This document shows positions 18,537 through 28,448 of a stretch of 64,000 nt of DNA, in pieces (position 1 is the stretch's first letter; each line of letters starts with the position of its first letter). The stretch lies in NCBI RefSeq assembly GCF_008386635.1, contig NZ_VUOE01000002.1:248001-312000 (forward strand). The letters run 5' to 3'. Source of the DNA: Maribacter flavus. GTDB taxonomy: Bacteria; Bacteroidota; Bacteroidia; Flavobacteriales; Flavobacteriaceae. The notes beneath the pieces were generated by a model. It did no database searches and was not told where the DNA came from. It saw nothing but the letters and a program-made list of their open reading frames with translations. A program made the position numbers and the translations under genes.

Positions 18537-20522
18537 TTATTTCTTTTTAAACAGTAAGGGCGCAAAATTGTGTAGATTTCGTCGCCATGCCCGGAAGGTA
18601 TGGCCACCTTCACTATTTGTATAGTTGTATTTGATTCCGAAGTCGTCGAACATGGCCATCATGTTCAAGTTGTTTTGGTAGGCGATATCGGCTTCGCCAC
18701 CCATGTAAATTTGGAAAAGTTCAAACCGATTGATTTCTTCGTTTTCCATTACATCGGCATAATTTTCCTTTATTTCCTTGATGTTTGGAGAAAAATAGCC
18801 GGTACTCATAGGTATCACATAACCGAACAATTCCGGATTCCAAAGTGCGGTGTTCAAGGTCTGTACACCTCCCATGGAAAGTCCGGCAATAGCCCTGTCA
18901 GAACGTTTTGTGGAAACGGGATACGTGTTTTCTATGAATGGGATGATTTCGTTTAGCAAATCCCCGCAAAAGGGATCTTGTTGTGGTCCCGCACCCATGA
19001 AAAATCCTTCTTTACCGGTATGTCCGCTGGGCATTACCACGATCATGGGGGCCAGTTTTCCTTCGGCGTACAGATTATCCAAAATCACGTTGGCCCTGCC
19101 CGCTGTGGTCCAGGATGCATCATTATCGCCTCCACCGTGCAATAAATACAGGACTGGAAGATTTTCCTTCTTTTTTAATCGATCGTACATAGGTGGGAGG
19201 TAGACATGTAGCCGTCTTTGGGCACCATCCAAAGTTTTGGAGGTATACCAAACTTTTTCGACTCGACCGTGCGGAACATCCTTTCTGGTTTGAAAGTCAT
19301 TTTCCTTTCCTTCAATCTCTACAAGATTTGAGAAACCGTTCAGACTTTCCTTGACCAGGGTATTTTTAGGATCCAAGGTCTTGATTTTGTTCACGGTAAA
19401 GTCATACGTATAAATATCAGGGGTAACTTCATTTTCTGTCTGACCGGACCAAACACCCAAGTAATTCTTTTTCAATGCAATTCCCGGAAAGCCATTTGGG
19501 AAATCCCCGGAAACGGATACTTCCTCCGCCATTGGGGCATAAATTTTAAATTCCAGTTTCTTGTCCGCATTCAATAAAACGGATCGTAGGGAGTCATTTG
19601 GGCTAGTGGGTCTTTGAAACGGGGAGAGGTTGGTAGAACCTTCCATAAATCCATGCATTTTCAGCCATGCCCCAAAGGATTCGTACCATGTATCGGTCGG
19701 CAGGTTTTGTGTTCGCATGCCAAATCCATGCCCTCCTTTCTCATAAATATGAAGTTCCGCGGGTTGCCCGGCCTTGAACCATTTGTTGTAAATATTGATA
19801 CTGTACGGTACCATGCCCAGTTGATCATCGCTTGCCACAGCAATGTAGATGGGGGTCTCTTCCCATGGTATTTCAGAACCGATGATTGCCGGTTCATAGG
19901 CATAGATAGGCGCAACAAAGTTGGGTCGGTTGCTCTCATTGGAATTGTACAGAACCGACATCGTCAAGGTGCCACCGGCCGAAAAGCCCATAAACCCGAT
20001 TTTTTCAGGGTCGATATTCATGCTTTCGGCATTTTTCCGAACATATTCCATGGCCTTTAGTCCATCATTCATAGCAAGTGGGATGATAGGTTCGTTTTCC
20101 TTGTCCAGCGCCTCGAAATCGTTCATTTTACCCATGAGTTCCTTTACGGGGTCATCGGTAAAGCTTCTCGCTACCCGATACTTTAGAACAAAAGCCGCGA
20201 TTCCTTTACTATTGAGCCATTTGGCCACATCGATACCTTCGGATTGAATACTTAGGGTATGAAAGGCTCCACCCGGTGCAACGATTACCGCAGTTCCATT
20301 CGCCAAAGCCTTGGGGGGTAGATAGGCAGTGATTGTAGGATCCGTGACGTTGTAGACGACCTTGGTATTAAAAAGGTTGTTTTCGCTCAGACCTTCGTTC
20401 CAATCCCATGTCTCAGAGCCTGGTGCGGTTCCATCAAATAATTGTATTACTTCTTGACCTATGGCCAATTGGGCGCAGGCGAAGAACAGAATTAGTATGG
20501 CACTATTTTTTGGTAACATCAA
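18537..20522 (-). CDS. Two-domain exported esterase: acetyl-esterase-like + CE1 feruloyl-esterase-like
   Basis: A 661-residue secreted fusion. Residues 1-22 are a signal peptide. Residues ~25-295 form an alpha/beta hydrolase like polysaccharide acetyl esterases (APGGAFHT oxyanion region, GFMGFSAGGT elbow, GGHGFGM for the His). Residues ~315-400 form an E-set/CBM48-like domain (IYAPMAEEVSVSGDF). Residues ~410-661 form a CE1/esterase D-type catalytic domain (LLHGGGDNDASWT, IAGLSMGGVQT elbow, EGGHTFRAWRR). Both Ser-His sets are present, so both halves may act, removing for example acetyl and feruloyl groups from xylan. It is the first gene of the esterase operon. Confidence 0.88.
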   Translation of the reverse strand: MMLPKNSAILILFFACAQLAIGQEVIQLFDGTAPGSETWDWNEGLSENNLFNTKVVYNVTDPTITAYLPPKALANGTAVIVAPGGAFHTLSIQSEGIDVAKWLNSKGIAAFVLKYRVARSFTDDPVKELMGKMNDFEALDKENEPIIPLAMNDGLKAMEYVRKNAESMNIDPEKIGFMGFSAGGTLTMSVLYNSNESNRPNFVAPIYAYEPAIIGSEIPWEETPIYIAVASDDQLGMVPYSINIYNKWFKAGQPAELHIYEKGGHGFGMRTQNLPTDTWYESFGAWLKMHGFMEGSTNLSPFQRPTSPNDSLRSVLLNADKKLEFKIYAPMAEEVSVSGDFPNGFPGIALKKNYLGVWSGQTENEVTPDIYTYDFTVNKIKTLDPKNTLVKESLNGFSNLVEIEGKENDFQTRKDVPHGRVEKVWYTSKTLDGAQRRLHVYLPPMYDRLKKKENLPVLYLLHGGGDNDASWTTAGRANVILDNLYAEGKLAPMIVVMPSGHTGKEGFFMGAGPQQDPFCGDLLNEIIPFIENTYPVSTKRSDRAIAGLSMGGVQTLNTALWNPELFGYVIPMSTGYFSPNIKEIKENYADVMENEEINRFELFQIYMGGEADIAYQNNLNMMAMFDDFGIKYNYTNSEGGHTFRAWRRNLHNFAPLLFKKK

Positions 20523-20782
20523 TATCCCTTGTTTAAAATTTATTGTCTCAAAATGTTACAATAATATATCGATTTTTTCATACTTGCTTGTTTTTAGGAC
20601 TTTAAATTCAATTTAAGGTGATTTTGTTCGGAATTTATTGTCAACCGTTAAAAAATATGGGTTGTTGGCATATAATTTTAACCTTACTAAGGCACTTTAA
20701 TCCTTTCAAATCCTTGAAATTATCGGGACCCATATGTTATCCGGTTTCCTTCCCGTAACTTTGCACAAAGCAAAACCAGCCT

Positions 20783-21613
20783 TTGAAGAAAGCCGTCCTG
20801 TACATGGTCATTAGTACGTTCTCGTTCACCTTGATGAACGCATTCGTAAAGTATCTGAACCATTTTCCCACGTTTGAAATCGTTTTTTTCAGGTCCATAG
20901 GCTCGCTGTTCTTGGCTACCTCCTACATTCTTATAAAAGGCATACCCATATTAGGGAACAACAAAAAGCTCATGCTCTATAGGTCGTTTGCAGGCTTAAC
21001 GGCCATGAGCCTTTTTTTCATGTCCTTAAAATACATCCCTGTGGGCACTGCCGTTTCCTTAAGATATATCGCCCCCATCTTTGCCACCTTTTTTGCGGTC
21101 TTTTGGTTGAAAGAAAAGTTGCGGGCCGTACAATGGTTACTTTTTTTAATAGCCTTTTGTGGTGTTTTGGTCATAAAGGGTTTTGGGGAAGATTTGGATA
21201 CAACGGGTCTGTTATTGGTATTAACGGCCTCCGTATTTAGTGGGCTGGTCTATGTGCTGATTCGCAGGATCGGTAATGGGGATCATCCCTTGGTGGTGGT
21301 GAACTATTTTATGTTTACCGCCACCCTGATAGGAGGCTTGTTGAGCATAAATAATTTTATGCTGCCAAAGGGAAATGACTGGTTCTTGTTGTTAAGCCTA
21401 GGTTTTTTTGGTTTTTTTGGTCAATTGTTCATGACCAAGGCCTTTCAAGTGGCCAAAACGACCCTGGTCGCTCCGCTGAAATATATTGAGGTAATTTTTA
21501 CGCTGACTATAGGCATATTTTGGTTTGGGGACTTCTACTCCTTTTTTAGTCTATTGGGAATCCTGATGATTATTGGTGCCTTGGTGGCCAATTTATTTGT
21601 TGGAAAAAAATAG
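20783..21613 (+). CDS. DMT-superfamily (EamA) transporter
   Basis: A 276-residue integral membrane protein with about ten hydrophobic helices in two EamA-type halves (ISTFSFTLMNAFVKYL at the start; a second unit from about residue 145). The segment SLRYIAPIFATFFAVFWLKE is typical of the family. It probably exports a metabolite or amino acid; the substrate is unknown. The frame starts at a TTG (20783), and ATG 20804 (MVISTF) is the alternative. I keep TTG because MKKAVLYM gives a normal positive N-terminus. Confidence 0.88.
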   Translation: MKKAVLYMVISTFSFTLMNAFVKYLNHFPTFEIVFFRSIGSLFLATSYILIKGIPILGNNKKLMLYRSFAGLTAMSLFFMSLKYIPVGTAVSLRYIAPIFATFFAVFWLKEKLRAVQWLLFLIAFCGVLVIKGFGEDLDTTGLLLVLTASVFSGLVYVLIRRIGNGDHPLVVVNYFMFTATLIGGLLSINNFMLPKGNDWFLLLSLGFFGFFGQLFMTKAFQVAKTTLVAPLKYIEVIFTLTIGIFWFGDFYSFFSLLGILMIIGALVANLFVGKK

Positions 21614-21738
21614 TTAGGAGTAGGGCCATTCTTTTTTAAGAAAAAAGTATACAACACTTGGCTATTTGAATACACTCACTCTTTTTTGGTGCCCTAACTT
21701 GGCTTCATAATTCATTGTATTAATTTTAATTAAAGAAT

Positions 21739-22563
21739 ATGGGCAAAACAATTTTAATAACGGGAGCATCATCAGGCATTGGAAAAGCTACGACGAAAAA
21801 GTTTCAGGCAAAAGGCTGGAATGTTATTGCTACTATGCGTAGTCCTGAAAAAGAAAATGAATTAACATCTTTAGATAACGTTTTAGTAACCAAACTGGAT
21901 GTTCAAGATTTAACAAGTATCACAAATGCAATCGAAGAAGGAATCGATACGTTTGGAAAAATTGATGTCGTTTTAAATAATGCCGGATATGGTATACTGG
22001 GCACTTTTGAATCTGTAGCGAGGGAAAATATTACGAGACAGTTTGATGTAAACGTACTTGGGCTTTTTGATGTGACAAGGGCTGTATTGCCGCATTTTAG
22101 AAAAAATAAGGACGGTATGTTCATCAATATATCATCCGTGGGCGGTAAAACAACCTTTCCAATGATGCAACTTTATCATGCCACAAAATTTGCTGTTGAA
22201 GGTTTTTCAGAATCGTTACAATACGAATTGGGACCCATTGGAGTAAAGGTAAAAATAGTAGAACCGGGCAGCATAAAAACAGATTTTTCCGGTCGTTCGA
22301 TGGATTTTCAGCACAATAATGAATTGACGGAATACAACGAATTTGCATCAGGGGTTATGACTACTTTTGAACAACTAATGAGTGCTGATAACAGAAACAG
22401 TCCAGAACTCGTGGCAGATGTAATTTACAATGCCGCAACTGACGGAACAAGCACTCTTAGATATATAGCGGGACAGGATGCCGAGCATTTATTAGAAGCC
22501 AGAAGAACGATGAACGATGCTGAGTTCCTCAGTATGATGAAAACGAATCTAAACATAAAATAA
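21739..22563 (+). CDS. Short-chain dehydrogenase/reductase
   Basis: A 274-residue classical SDR. The cofactor motif is TGASSGIGKAT at residues 7-17, NNAGYG is near 80, the catalytic Ser lies in ISSVGG and the YxxxK pair in YHATK. It is an NAD(P)-dependent oxidoreductase of unknown substrate. An AraC-type regulator follows after a terminator; SDR-AraC pairs of this kind are frequent in Bacteroidota and the regulator probably controls the SDR (inference). Confidence 0.92.
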   Translation: MGKTILITGASSGIGKATTKKFQAKGWNVIATMRSPEKENELTSLDNVLVTKLDVQDLTSITNAIEEGIDTFGKIDVVLNNAGYGILGTFESVARENITRQFDVNVLGLFDVTRAVLPHFRKNKDGMFINISSVGGKTTFPMMQLYHATKFAVEGFSESLQYELGPIGVKVKIVEPGSIKTDFSGRSMDFQHNNELTEYNEFASGVMTTFEQLMSADNRNSPELVADVIYNAATDGTSTLRYIAGQDAEHLLEARRTMNDAEFLSMMKTNLNIK

Positions 22564-22570
22564 GCATTGG

Positions 22571-22611
22571 AAAGGCACACTTAAATTCCTAAAATTAAAT
22601 GTGCTTTTTTA
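22571..22611 (+). terminator. Hairpin terminator between SDR and AraC genes
   Basis: GCACACTTAA pairs with TTAAATGTGC (one mismatch) and is followed by six Ts. It ends 8 bp before the AraC GTG start, so the regulator must rely on read-through or a start inside the region. Confidence 0.7.
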
Positions 22612-22618
22612 GATAAAA

Positions 22619-23542
22619 GTGAGTGTATTGAAAGACTTTATAAAGATTGAAACGATATCAGAACTTCATCAGTTTTTAGGATTGGTAAAGCCAAAACATC
22701 CACTTGTTTCTGTATTTAGAATTGGGGATGCGCTAAATGATTTGGAAGTCGATAATTTCAGGTATTCAATTGGGTTATATCAGATTAGTTTCAAAGACAA
22801 TTGCGCTTATACTATTTTAAATTATGGTAGAAACTCGTATGACTATCAGGATGGTACATTAATTTTTACTGCGCCAAACCAGGTAATGGAATTTAAAAAA
22901 ACTGAAAAGGCCGAAATAAGCCATGGTTGGACCTTAGCTTTTCATCCAGATTTGATTCGAAAATCGGAATTAGGAAAGAAAATTGAACAGTATTCTTTCT
23001 TTTCATACGCATCGAACGAAGCCTTACACCTATCCGATGAAGAACGAAAAACAGTCGCAGCTATTGCCGATAAAATCGAAAGGGAAATTGGCATCAACCT
23101 TGACACTCATAGTCAAACCTTGATAATTTCAAACATAACCTTGTTATTGAATTATTGTGTTCGTTTTTATGACCGACAATTTTACACCAGAACCAATCTA
23201 AATCAGGATATAGCAAGTCAATTTGAGCAATTATTAAAAGCGTATTACTACCAAGAAAAACAATTGGAATTTGGAATCCCAACTGTTCAGTATTGCGGAG
23301 AAGCACTGAATATGTCGCCCAAGTATCTAAGCGACCTACTGCGAAAGGAAACAGGGCAAAGCACCCAAGACCATATTCATCAATACATCATTGAAAAGGC
23401 AAAAAACAGACTGTTAAATTCCATTGAAAGTGCAAGTGAAATTGCTTATGCATTAGGGTTTGAGTATCCACAATATTTTAGTAGAATCTTTAAAAAGAAA
23501 ACAGCCATGAGCCCTAACGAATTTAGGCAAAGTATGAATTAA
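22619..23542 (+). CDS. AraC-family transcriptional regulator
   Basis: A 307-residue regulator. The N-terminal ~180 residues form a cupin-like sensing domain (LIFTAPNQVMEF). The C-terminal ~100 residues hold the two AraC helix-turn-helix units (YCGEALNMSPKYLSDLLRKE, then ASEIAYALGFEYPQYFSRIF and the closing KKTAMSPNEFR). The proposed start is GTG at 22619. It is followed by two small genes at 15 and 4 bp spacing, so it begins a three-gene unit. Its ligand is unknown. Confidence 0.9.
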   Translation: MSVLKDFIKIETISELHQFLGLVKPKHPLVSVFRIGDALNDLEVDNFRYSIGLYQISFKDNCAYTILNYGRNSYDYQDGTLIFTAPNQVMEFKKTEKAEISHGWTLAFHPDLIRKSELGKKIEQYSFFSYASNEALHLSDEERKTVAAIADKIEREIGINLDTHSQTLIISNITLLLNYCVRFYDRQFYTRTNLNQDIASQFEQLLKAYYYQEKQLEFGIPTVQYCGEALNMSPKYLSDLLRKETGQSTQDHIHQYIIEKAKNRLLNSIESASEIAYALGFEYPQYFSRIFKKKTAMSPNEFRQSMN

Positions 23543-23556
23543 ACCTATTTTACGAA

Positions 23557-23964
23557 ATGAAGATAGCATCTAAAATTTTGATAATTGTGTTGCTCCTTTG
23601 GACAATGGTAATGTTAGTTTGGGGATTGAGCGGTTTTTTTGAATATTTCACAGGAATTACGCCTGTTATCCACTTACAGAATGCTGCTTACCCAAAGACT
23701 GTGCAATTTGTCCATTGGTTGTTGATAACGATTACTGGCGGCACATTTGTTTTTGGGTATTTTCTGAAATGGAAATGGACACCGTACCTTATGGTAGTGC
23801 TTTTTTCCAATCTCGCAGTTTTATGTACCATACAAACTTTTGAATTTATGTCCAAACAATGGAGTTTTACCGCCTATTTTACCGAAATGGTCTTGTATAT
23901 TTTGCTTTCCGCATTTTTACTGTTTTCATCGCTTTCAAAATCCCGATTTAAGCACAAACTTTAG
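23557..23964 (+). CDS. Small four-helix membrane protein
   Basis: A 135-residue protein with four predicted membrane helices (residues ~5-28, 50-70, 75-98 and 108-128) and short basic ends. I recognise no named family. It lies 14 bp after the AraC gene and 3 bp before an NAD(P)H-binding protein, so the three are one transcript. Small proteins of this shape are often subunits or accessory factors of redox proteins, but nothing here proves that. Confidence 0.75.
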   Translation: MKIASKILIIVLLLWTMVMLVWGLSGFFEYFTGITPVIHLQNAAYPKTVQFVHWLLITITGGTFVFGYFLKWKWTPYLMVVLFSNLAVLCTIQTFEFMSKQWSFTAYFTEMVLYILLSAFLLFSSLSKSRFKHKL

Positions 23965-23967
23965 TTT

Positions 23968-24633
23968 ATGAAAAATGTATTGATTGCAGGAGCATCAGGT
24001 ATGGTTGGCAATATCATCTTAGGCCATTCTTTGTCATCTTCAAATGTTGGAGAAGTAATATCATTAGTTCGAAAGAAATCGAATACTACACACTTAAAGT
24101 TAAAAGAGGTAATTATTGATGATTTTACGGATTACGACAAGCATCGGGATTTGTTTAAGAATATTGATAGTGCTTTTTTCTGTATTGGCGTTTACACCGG
24201 TAGTGTATCAGATAAGCTATTCAAGGAAATTACGGTGGATTATGCGGTAAGTTTTGCCAAAATGCTAAAAGATAATAGTCCAAACGCAAAACTCTGTCTT
24301 CTCAGCGGAGCGGGAGCAGACCGAACCGAAAAAAGTAGGACTTCGTTTGCCCTTTATAAGGGAATGGCTGAAAATCAAATTGATAAATTGGGTTTGGAAT
24401 TTTACGCCTTCCGCCCAGGATATATTTATCCAGTTGAAAAAAGAAAGGAACCAAATGTAATGTATAGCGTTATGCGAAATCTTTATCCAATCCTAAGACT
24501 TTTGGGAAATAATTTTAGTATCAAATCGACTGAATTGGGTAAAGCAATGTTTGAAATAGGAATGAATGGGACGGAAAATGAAATATTGGAGAATAAAGAC
24601 CTGAAGAATTATTTAAAGGGCAAGGATAAATAG
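23968..24633 (+). CDS. NAD(P)-binding atypical SDR (NmrA/HTATIP2-like)
   Basis: A 221-residue Rossmann protein. The N-terminus VLIAGASGMVGNIIL carries the GxxGxxG dinucleotide site at residues 8-14. FFCIGVYTG and LLSGAGADRTEKSR follow, as in atypical SDRs related to HTATIP2 and NmrA, and FYAFRPGYIYPVE is a typical C-terminal block. It may be a redox sensor or reductase. It is the last gene of the AraC unit. Confidence 0.85.
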   Translation: MKNVLIAGASGMVGNIILGHSLSSSNVGEVISLVRKKSNTTHLKLKEVIIDDFTDYDKHRDLFKNIDSAFFCIGVYTGSVSDKLFKEITVDYAVSFAKMLKDNSPNAKLCLLSGAGADRTEKSRTSFALYKGMAENQIDKLGLEFYAFRPGYIYPVEKRKEPNVMYSVMRNLYPILRLLGNNFSIKSTELGKAMFEIGMNGTENEILENKDLKNYLKGKDK

Positions 24634-25261
24634 CAAGTAAAGAGAATTAGTCGAAAATCGGGTATAAAGTGTAACCTAATCCGTTGAATTGGTTAAGTTC
24701 AGTACAGGGAATTTTTAGATGAAACCAGTTCCTAACTATAACATCTAACCCCTAAGTGAGACACCTAAAACTATTCAATAACCATAATTTTGTACTCTTA
24801 TATGACTTTACCTACCTGTCCTGGTTTCGGCAATACTATGGTTAATGTCGTGCAGGGAATTAAGGAGAACACTTGAAATCTCATTTTCTATTTCATGGTA
24901 GTTCTGAAAGAACAGCATGGCTGCTATAATGAACATTATTAAAACCAAGTTGTCCGTAAGTAATTTAATGTTCGGGTTTGTTTTGGAAGAAGTGCTCATA
25001 TCAAATAGTGTTGGTATTGTGTACTAGCAATTTACAAACCTTTAACATAATTAACAAATAATTAAGAAAAATAAACCATGTCTTAATTAAAATTTTTAGT
25101 TAGAAACTGAAATTCTAGGATGAACGGATACAATTATTCGATGAAATACACAAAATTTTAAGGAAATCATCAAAAAAAGGGTAAAACCTATGAATTTTTA
25201 ATAAGTCAGTGCACGGTATCTTTTGGGAACTTTGACCTGTTGAACCCCAAATACCTGTATT
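24634..25261. other. Intergenic stretch, mostly empty
   Basis: 628 bp of AT-rich DNA between the NAD(P)-binding protein gene and the PD40 protein gene. The only possible gene is the short minus-strand ORF at 24808-24999. No repeat or clear terminator was seen. Confidence 0.5.
24808..24999 (-). CDS. Possible small single-helix membrane protein
   Basis: A 63-residue ORF starting at an ATG at 24999. It reads as a short polar start (MSTSSKTNPN), one hydrophobic segment (LVLIMFIIAAMLFFQ, residues ~18-32) and a polar, amphipathic tail. The layout resembles small single-pass membrane proteins, and the codon use is ordinary for the region. It has no recognisable family and no operon partner, so it could be a chance frame. 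Confidence 0.35.
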   Translation of the reverse strand: MSTSSKTNPNIKLLTDNLVLIMFIIAAMLFFQNYHEIENEISSVLLNSLHDINHSIAETRTGR

Positions 25262-26515
25262 ATGAGAAATACGTTAGCTTACAAAATGGTCATAGGGTGT
25301 AGTCTTTTAATAGGATGTTATACGCTGAATGCCCAAAATGGAATGGCGGTTTCCAATGAATCGGCTCGTATGAGCGAGTTGGAAAAGCGCCAACAGAACT
25401 ATGAGGACCTAAAATCCCTGGGTTATACTGAAAAGGAAATATATCAGGATTTGGGCAACGCCCATTTTTTGTCCCATAATTATGAGACCGCGCTGTTTTG
25501 GTACGAAAAGTTGATGGAAATCAGTGCCGATGGTCAATTAGATGCCTCCTATCAAAAGCGGTACGATCATGCGCTGTCCAAATTGGGACAGGAGGCCAAA
25601 CAGGCCGAAACCGATGAAAACTGGACGGAGCTGGTAAAATCCGACTATCACATGACGGACGCTTCCATGAGTTCAACCAAGAGGCAATTGAGAAGGAGCT
25701 ACTTCAAGCCTTTATATATCAATTCGGAATACAGTACGGCTTCAATTGGGAATGATAGGCCTTATGTAGTAAAAGAGCAGGAAGTAAAACACGAGCGGGA
25801 ATTAAACTACGAAAGCCCTATGGTTTTAACAAGGGATGGTAACACTGCTTATTTCAGCAAGGAAGTCATGGTAAAACCTACAACTGGCCTATTTTCAAAG
25901 AAACAGAAAGTTCACCGTATCTTTAGGGCGGACAAGGTAAACGGTGAATGGAAATCCATAAAGGAACTGGCCTTGTGTCCCAATGATTATTCGGCCTTGC
26001 ATCCGGCCATTTCAAAAGATGGTACCAGATTGTTCTTTGCATCCAATATGCCCGGTACCTTTGGAGAGTATGATATTTATGTATCTACCATAAAAACAAA
26101 TGGTGTGGTAGGCGTGGCCAAAAATTTAGGAACCAAAGTAAATACCCCAAAAAACGAAATGTATCCAAAGGTTATGGAAGGCAATACCTTGGTGTTTGCC
26201 TCCGAAGGCCATCAAGGATATGGAGGGCTCGATGTTTATATGGTTGAAGTGGAAAAACGCAACGTTGGTTTGGCCATGAACATGGGCAGTTCCATAAACA
26301 GCCCAAGCGACGACTTCTCGATACAGTTCACTAGCGGCCAAATGGGATATGTGATGTCCAATAGGGGAGGCGATGGAAGAAAGACGGGACTTGTCGCCTT
26401 TTCGTTCCCTCAGGAAGGAAAAACACAGCATGCCAGGGACTTTCAGTTGATGGAGGCTTTAAATACCGAGGAGAGGACCCAATATTCAACATCCGTTTTT
26501 GAAGAAGATCATTAA
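25262..26515 (+). CDS. TPR/PD40 beta-propeller protein, OmpA-like C-domain absent
   Basis: A 417-residue exported protein. A signal peptide is followed by helical TPR-like sequence (about 40-115) and then WD40-like PD40 repeats from about 170 (LHPAISKDGTRLFFASNMPG; MYPKVMEGNTLVFASEG). The common Bacteroidota relatives end in an OmpA peptidoglycan-binding domain; here the protein stops after the propeller. It lies 131 bp upstream of a PorP/SprF gene, the usual partnership in type IX secretion-linked cell-surface clusters. It probably lies at the periplasmic side of the outer membrane. Confidence 0.85.
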   Translation: MRNTLAYKMVIGCSLLIGCYTLNAQNGMAVSNESARMSELEKRQQNYEDLKSLGYTEKEIYQDLGNAHFLSHNYETALFWYEKLMEISADGQLDASYQKRYDHALSKLGQEAKQAETDENWTELVKSDYHMTDASMSSTKRQLRRSYFKPLYINSEYSTASIGNDRPYVVKEQEVKHERELNYESPMVLTRDGNTAYFSKEVMVKPTTGLFSKKQKVHRIFRADKVNGEWKSIKELALCPNDYSALHPAISKDGTRLFFASNMPGTFGEYDIYVSTIKTNGVVGVAKNLGTKVNTPKNEMYPKVMEGNTLVFASEGHQGYGGLDVYMVEVEKRNVGLAMNMGSSINSPSDDFSIQFTSGQMGYVMSNRGGDGRKTGLVAFSFPQEGKTQHARDFQLMEALNTEERTQYSTSVFEEDH

Positions 26516-26646
26516 CTGATATATCCCCTAAATATAGAGATTCGGAACCTAACAAAGGACATCGGAATCCATTTATGGAACATGGAAAATTCGATACCCC
26601 CATTCCTTTGAAGACACAATTTACTTGAACTTTTAACCCTACTCAA

Positions 26647-28359
26647 ATGAAATTCGCTATAAAAAAATCGGTACTAATAGGACTGCCCATTTTACTGTTC
26701 CTATTTGTTGGAAGCATGGCTGGATTCGCCCAGGAATCGAATGCCAATTTGAACTCGAGCAGCACCTATCACAATCAGCTGTTCTATAATAGATACTTGA
26801 TCAACCCTACATTTTCACTGGTTAGGGAAAATAAATCCTACCTCAACATTTTGCACAGGAACCAATACGCCACTTTTGATGACAATACCCAAAACTACTT
26901 CCTTGGTTTCAGCAATATGCTTAATGACAGAACCGCAATAGGAATTGGTGTTTACAGTCAATGGTCTGGAGTCGTACAGGAATTCGGTTTCAACGCCAAC
27001 TACGCCACTGCCGTAAAATTGGGTGACAAAAGCACGCTCACCTTTGGAACCAACGTTACCTATTTTAATCAAGGTCTGGATAAAAACCGCGTGGTAATTT
27101 CCGAAGCCGATCCAGAAATATCCGATGCCAGAAAAGAGAGTAAAATTGCCGTACAACCGGGAATCAACCTGTCCATTGGAAAGTTCGATTTTGGATTGTA
27201 TGCCCAGGACTTACTCCGATACAACCAAACTACGGATGAATTTTTGACAAACCTGTCCACCCGAAGCGTAAAGGCCTCCATGCAGTACACACATAGCTTT
27301 AACGCTGGCCGAGGGCTCTTTGAGGACGCACGATTGATGCCCTTGGCCCAAGTGGGCAAAAACGAGGATGGAAGCATGTACTATTTAGGTTCCCTGCTGT
27401 TGGATCTACCCAATTATGGATGGTTACAGACTACTTTGGATCAAGAATATGGAATGTCCGCCGGAGTAGGCTTTAACTTCAGCAAAAAAATGTCCCTAGG
27501 ATATTTGATAGAAAAGGACCTCTCGCAGAACGAATCCAATTTGGGGTGGAACCATGAAGTTTCTTTGGCTTACAAATTCAAGGATGAGGGCATGTCCATT
27601 ACAATTGCAGATCGATCTGAGGACAGTAAGATAGATGCAATTGTCCGGAATTATGAGGAGCAGATTGCCGATTTGATATCGGAGCGTGATAAAACTCGAA
27701 AAAAGGAAAAGCGTGAAGCTGAAAAAGAGACCATCACCAATCCGGTTGCGGCGTACGCTATGGAAAATATAAATCCGAACGATCTGGCCTACCAAAACCG
27801 TTTGATTCTTGACGAGCTTATCCTAAGGCAGGATTCTATAGAGGAGGCGAGGACTTTGGCTTTTGAAAAGAAGTTCGAGACCATCGTACGGCTTTTACGC
27901 AACGATATAAAGAACAGTGTGGACTCTAACCTTCAAAATTTCAAATTAGAAGAGCGGACCATGATAGCGGCCAAAAAAATGGAAGAGGAACATGCACGTA
28001 GGGCCGCAGAGGAGGATTTCGAAAAATATAACAAGCTGCCCATCAAAATGCTGGGAAGCGCGGATATGTTGGGGGTTAAATCTGGCTACTATGTTATTGC
28101 CAATGTGTACAGCAACAAAAAGTACTTGAACGCCTTTATGCAAAAGCTAAAGGACCAAGGCTTGAACGCCCAACAGTTCTACAACAAAGAAAATGGTCTG
28201 TATTACGTCTATTTGGCGGATTATGATTATAAGAGTGATGCGCATGATGCCTATGTATCCAATCTAGGCGGTAAGTACAATGATGAAAAGTGGATTATGC
28301 AGGTAGACGAGCACACGGCCACTGTGTCGAACACCTTTGAAGATAGTGATTCATATTAA
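26647..28359 (+). CDS. PorP/SprF-family outer-membrane protein with SPOR-like C-terminus
   Basis: A 570-residue protein. After a signal peptide (to GFAQ), residues ~40-320 are a PorP/SprF-type beta barrel (YNRYLINPTFS; LHRNQYATFDD). Residues ~330-470 form a charged coiled-coil linker rich in Glu/Lys. The last ~90 residues look like a SPOR domain (GYYVIANVYSNKKYLNAFM), which in other proteins binds denuded peptidoglycan. SprF homologues help export and anchor large type IX adhesins such as SprB. No giant adhesin gene is adjacent, so its cargo is elsewhere or lost. Confidence 0.88.
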   Translation: MKFAIKKSVLIGLPILLFLFVGSMAGFAQESNANLNSSSTYHNQLFYNRYLINPTFSLVRENKSYLNILHRNQYATFDDNTQNYFLGFSNMLNDRTAIGIGVYSQWSGVVQEFGFNANYATAVKLGDKSTLTFGTNVTYFNQGLDKNRVVISEADPEISDARKESKIAVQPGINLSIGKFDFGLYAQDLLRYNQTTDEFLTNLSTRSVKASMQYTHSFNAGRGLFEDARLMPLAQVGKNEDGSMYYLGSLLLDLPNYGWLQTTLDQEYGMSAGVGFNFSKKMSLGYLIEKDLSQNESNLGWNHEVSLAYKFKDEGMSITIADRSEDSKIDAIVRNYEEQIADLISERDKTRKKEKREAEKETITNPVAAYAMENINPNDLAYQNRLILDELILRQDSIEEARTLAFEKKFETIVRLLRNDIKNSVDSNLQNFKLEERTMIAAKKMEEEHARRAAEEDFEKYNKLPIKMLGSADMLGVKSGYYVIANVYSNKKYLNAFMQKLKDQGLNAQQFYNKENGLYYVYLADYDYKSDAHDAYVSNLGGKYNDEKWIMQVDEHTATVSNTFEDSDSY

Positions 28360-28448
28360 GAAGATTAACAAAAATATAGCAAGGATTGCATACTAGAATC
28401 GATATATAAAAGTTTGAGTATTTCTATGTTTGAGTAAATTGTCGACAG

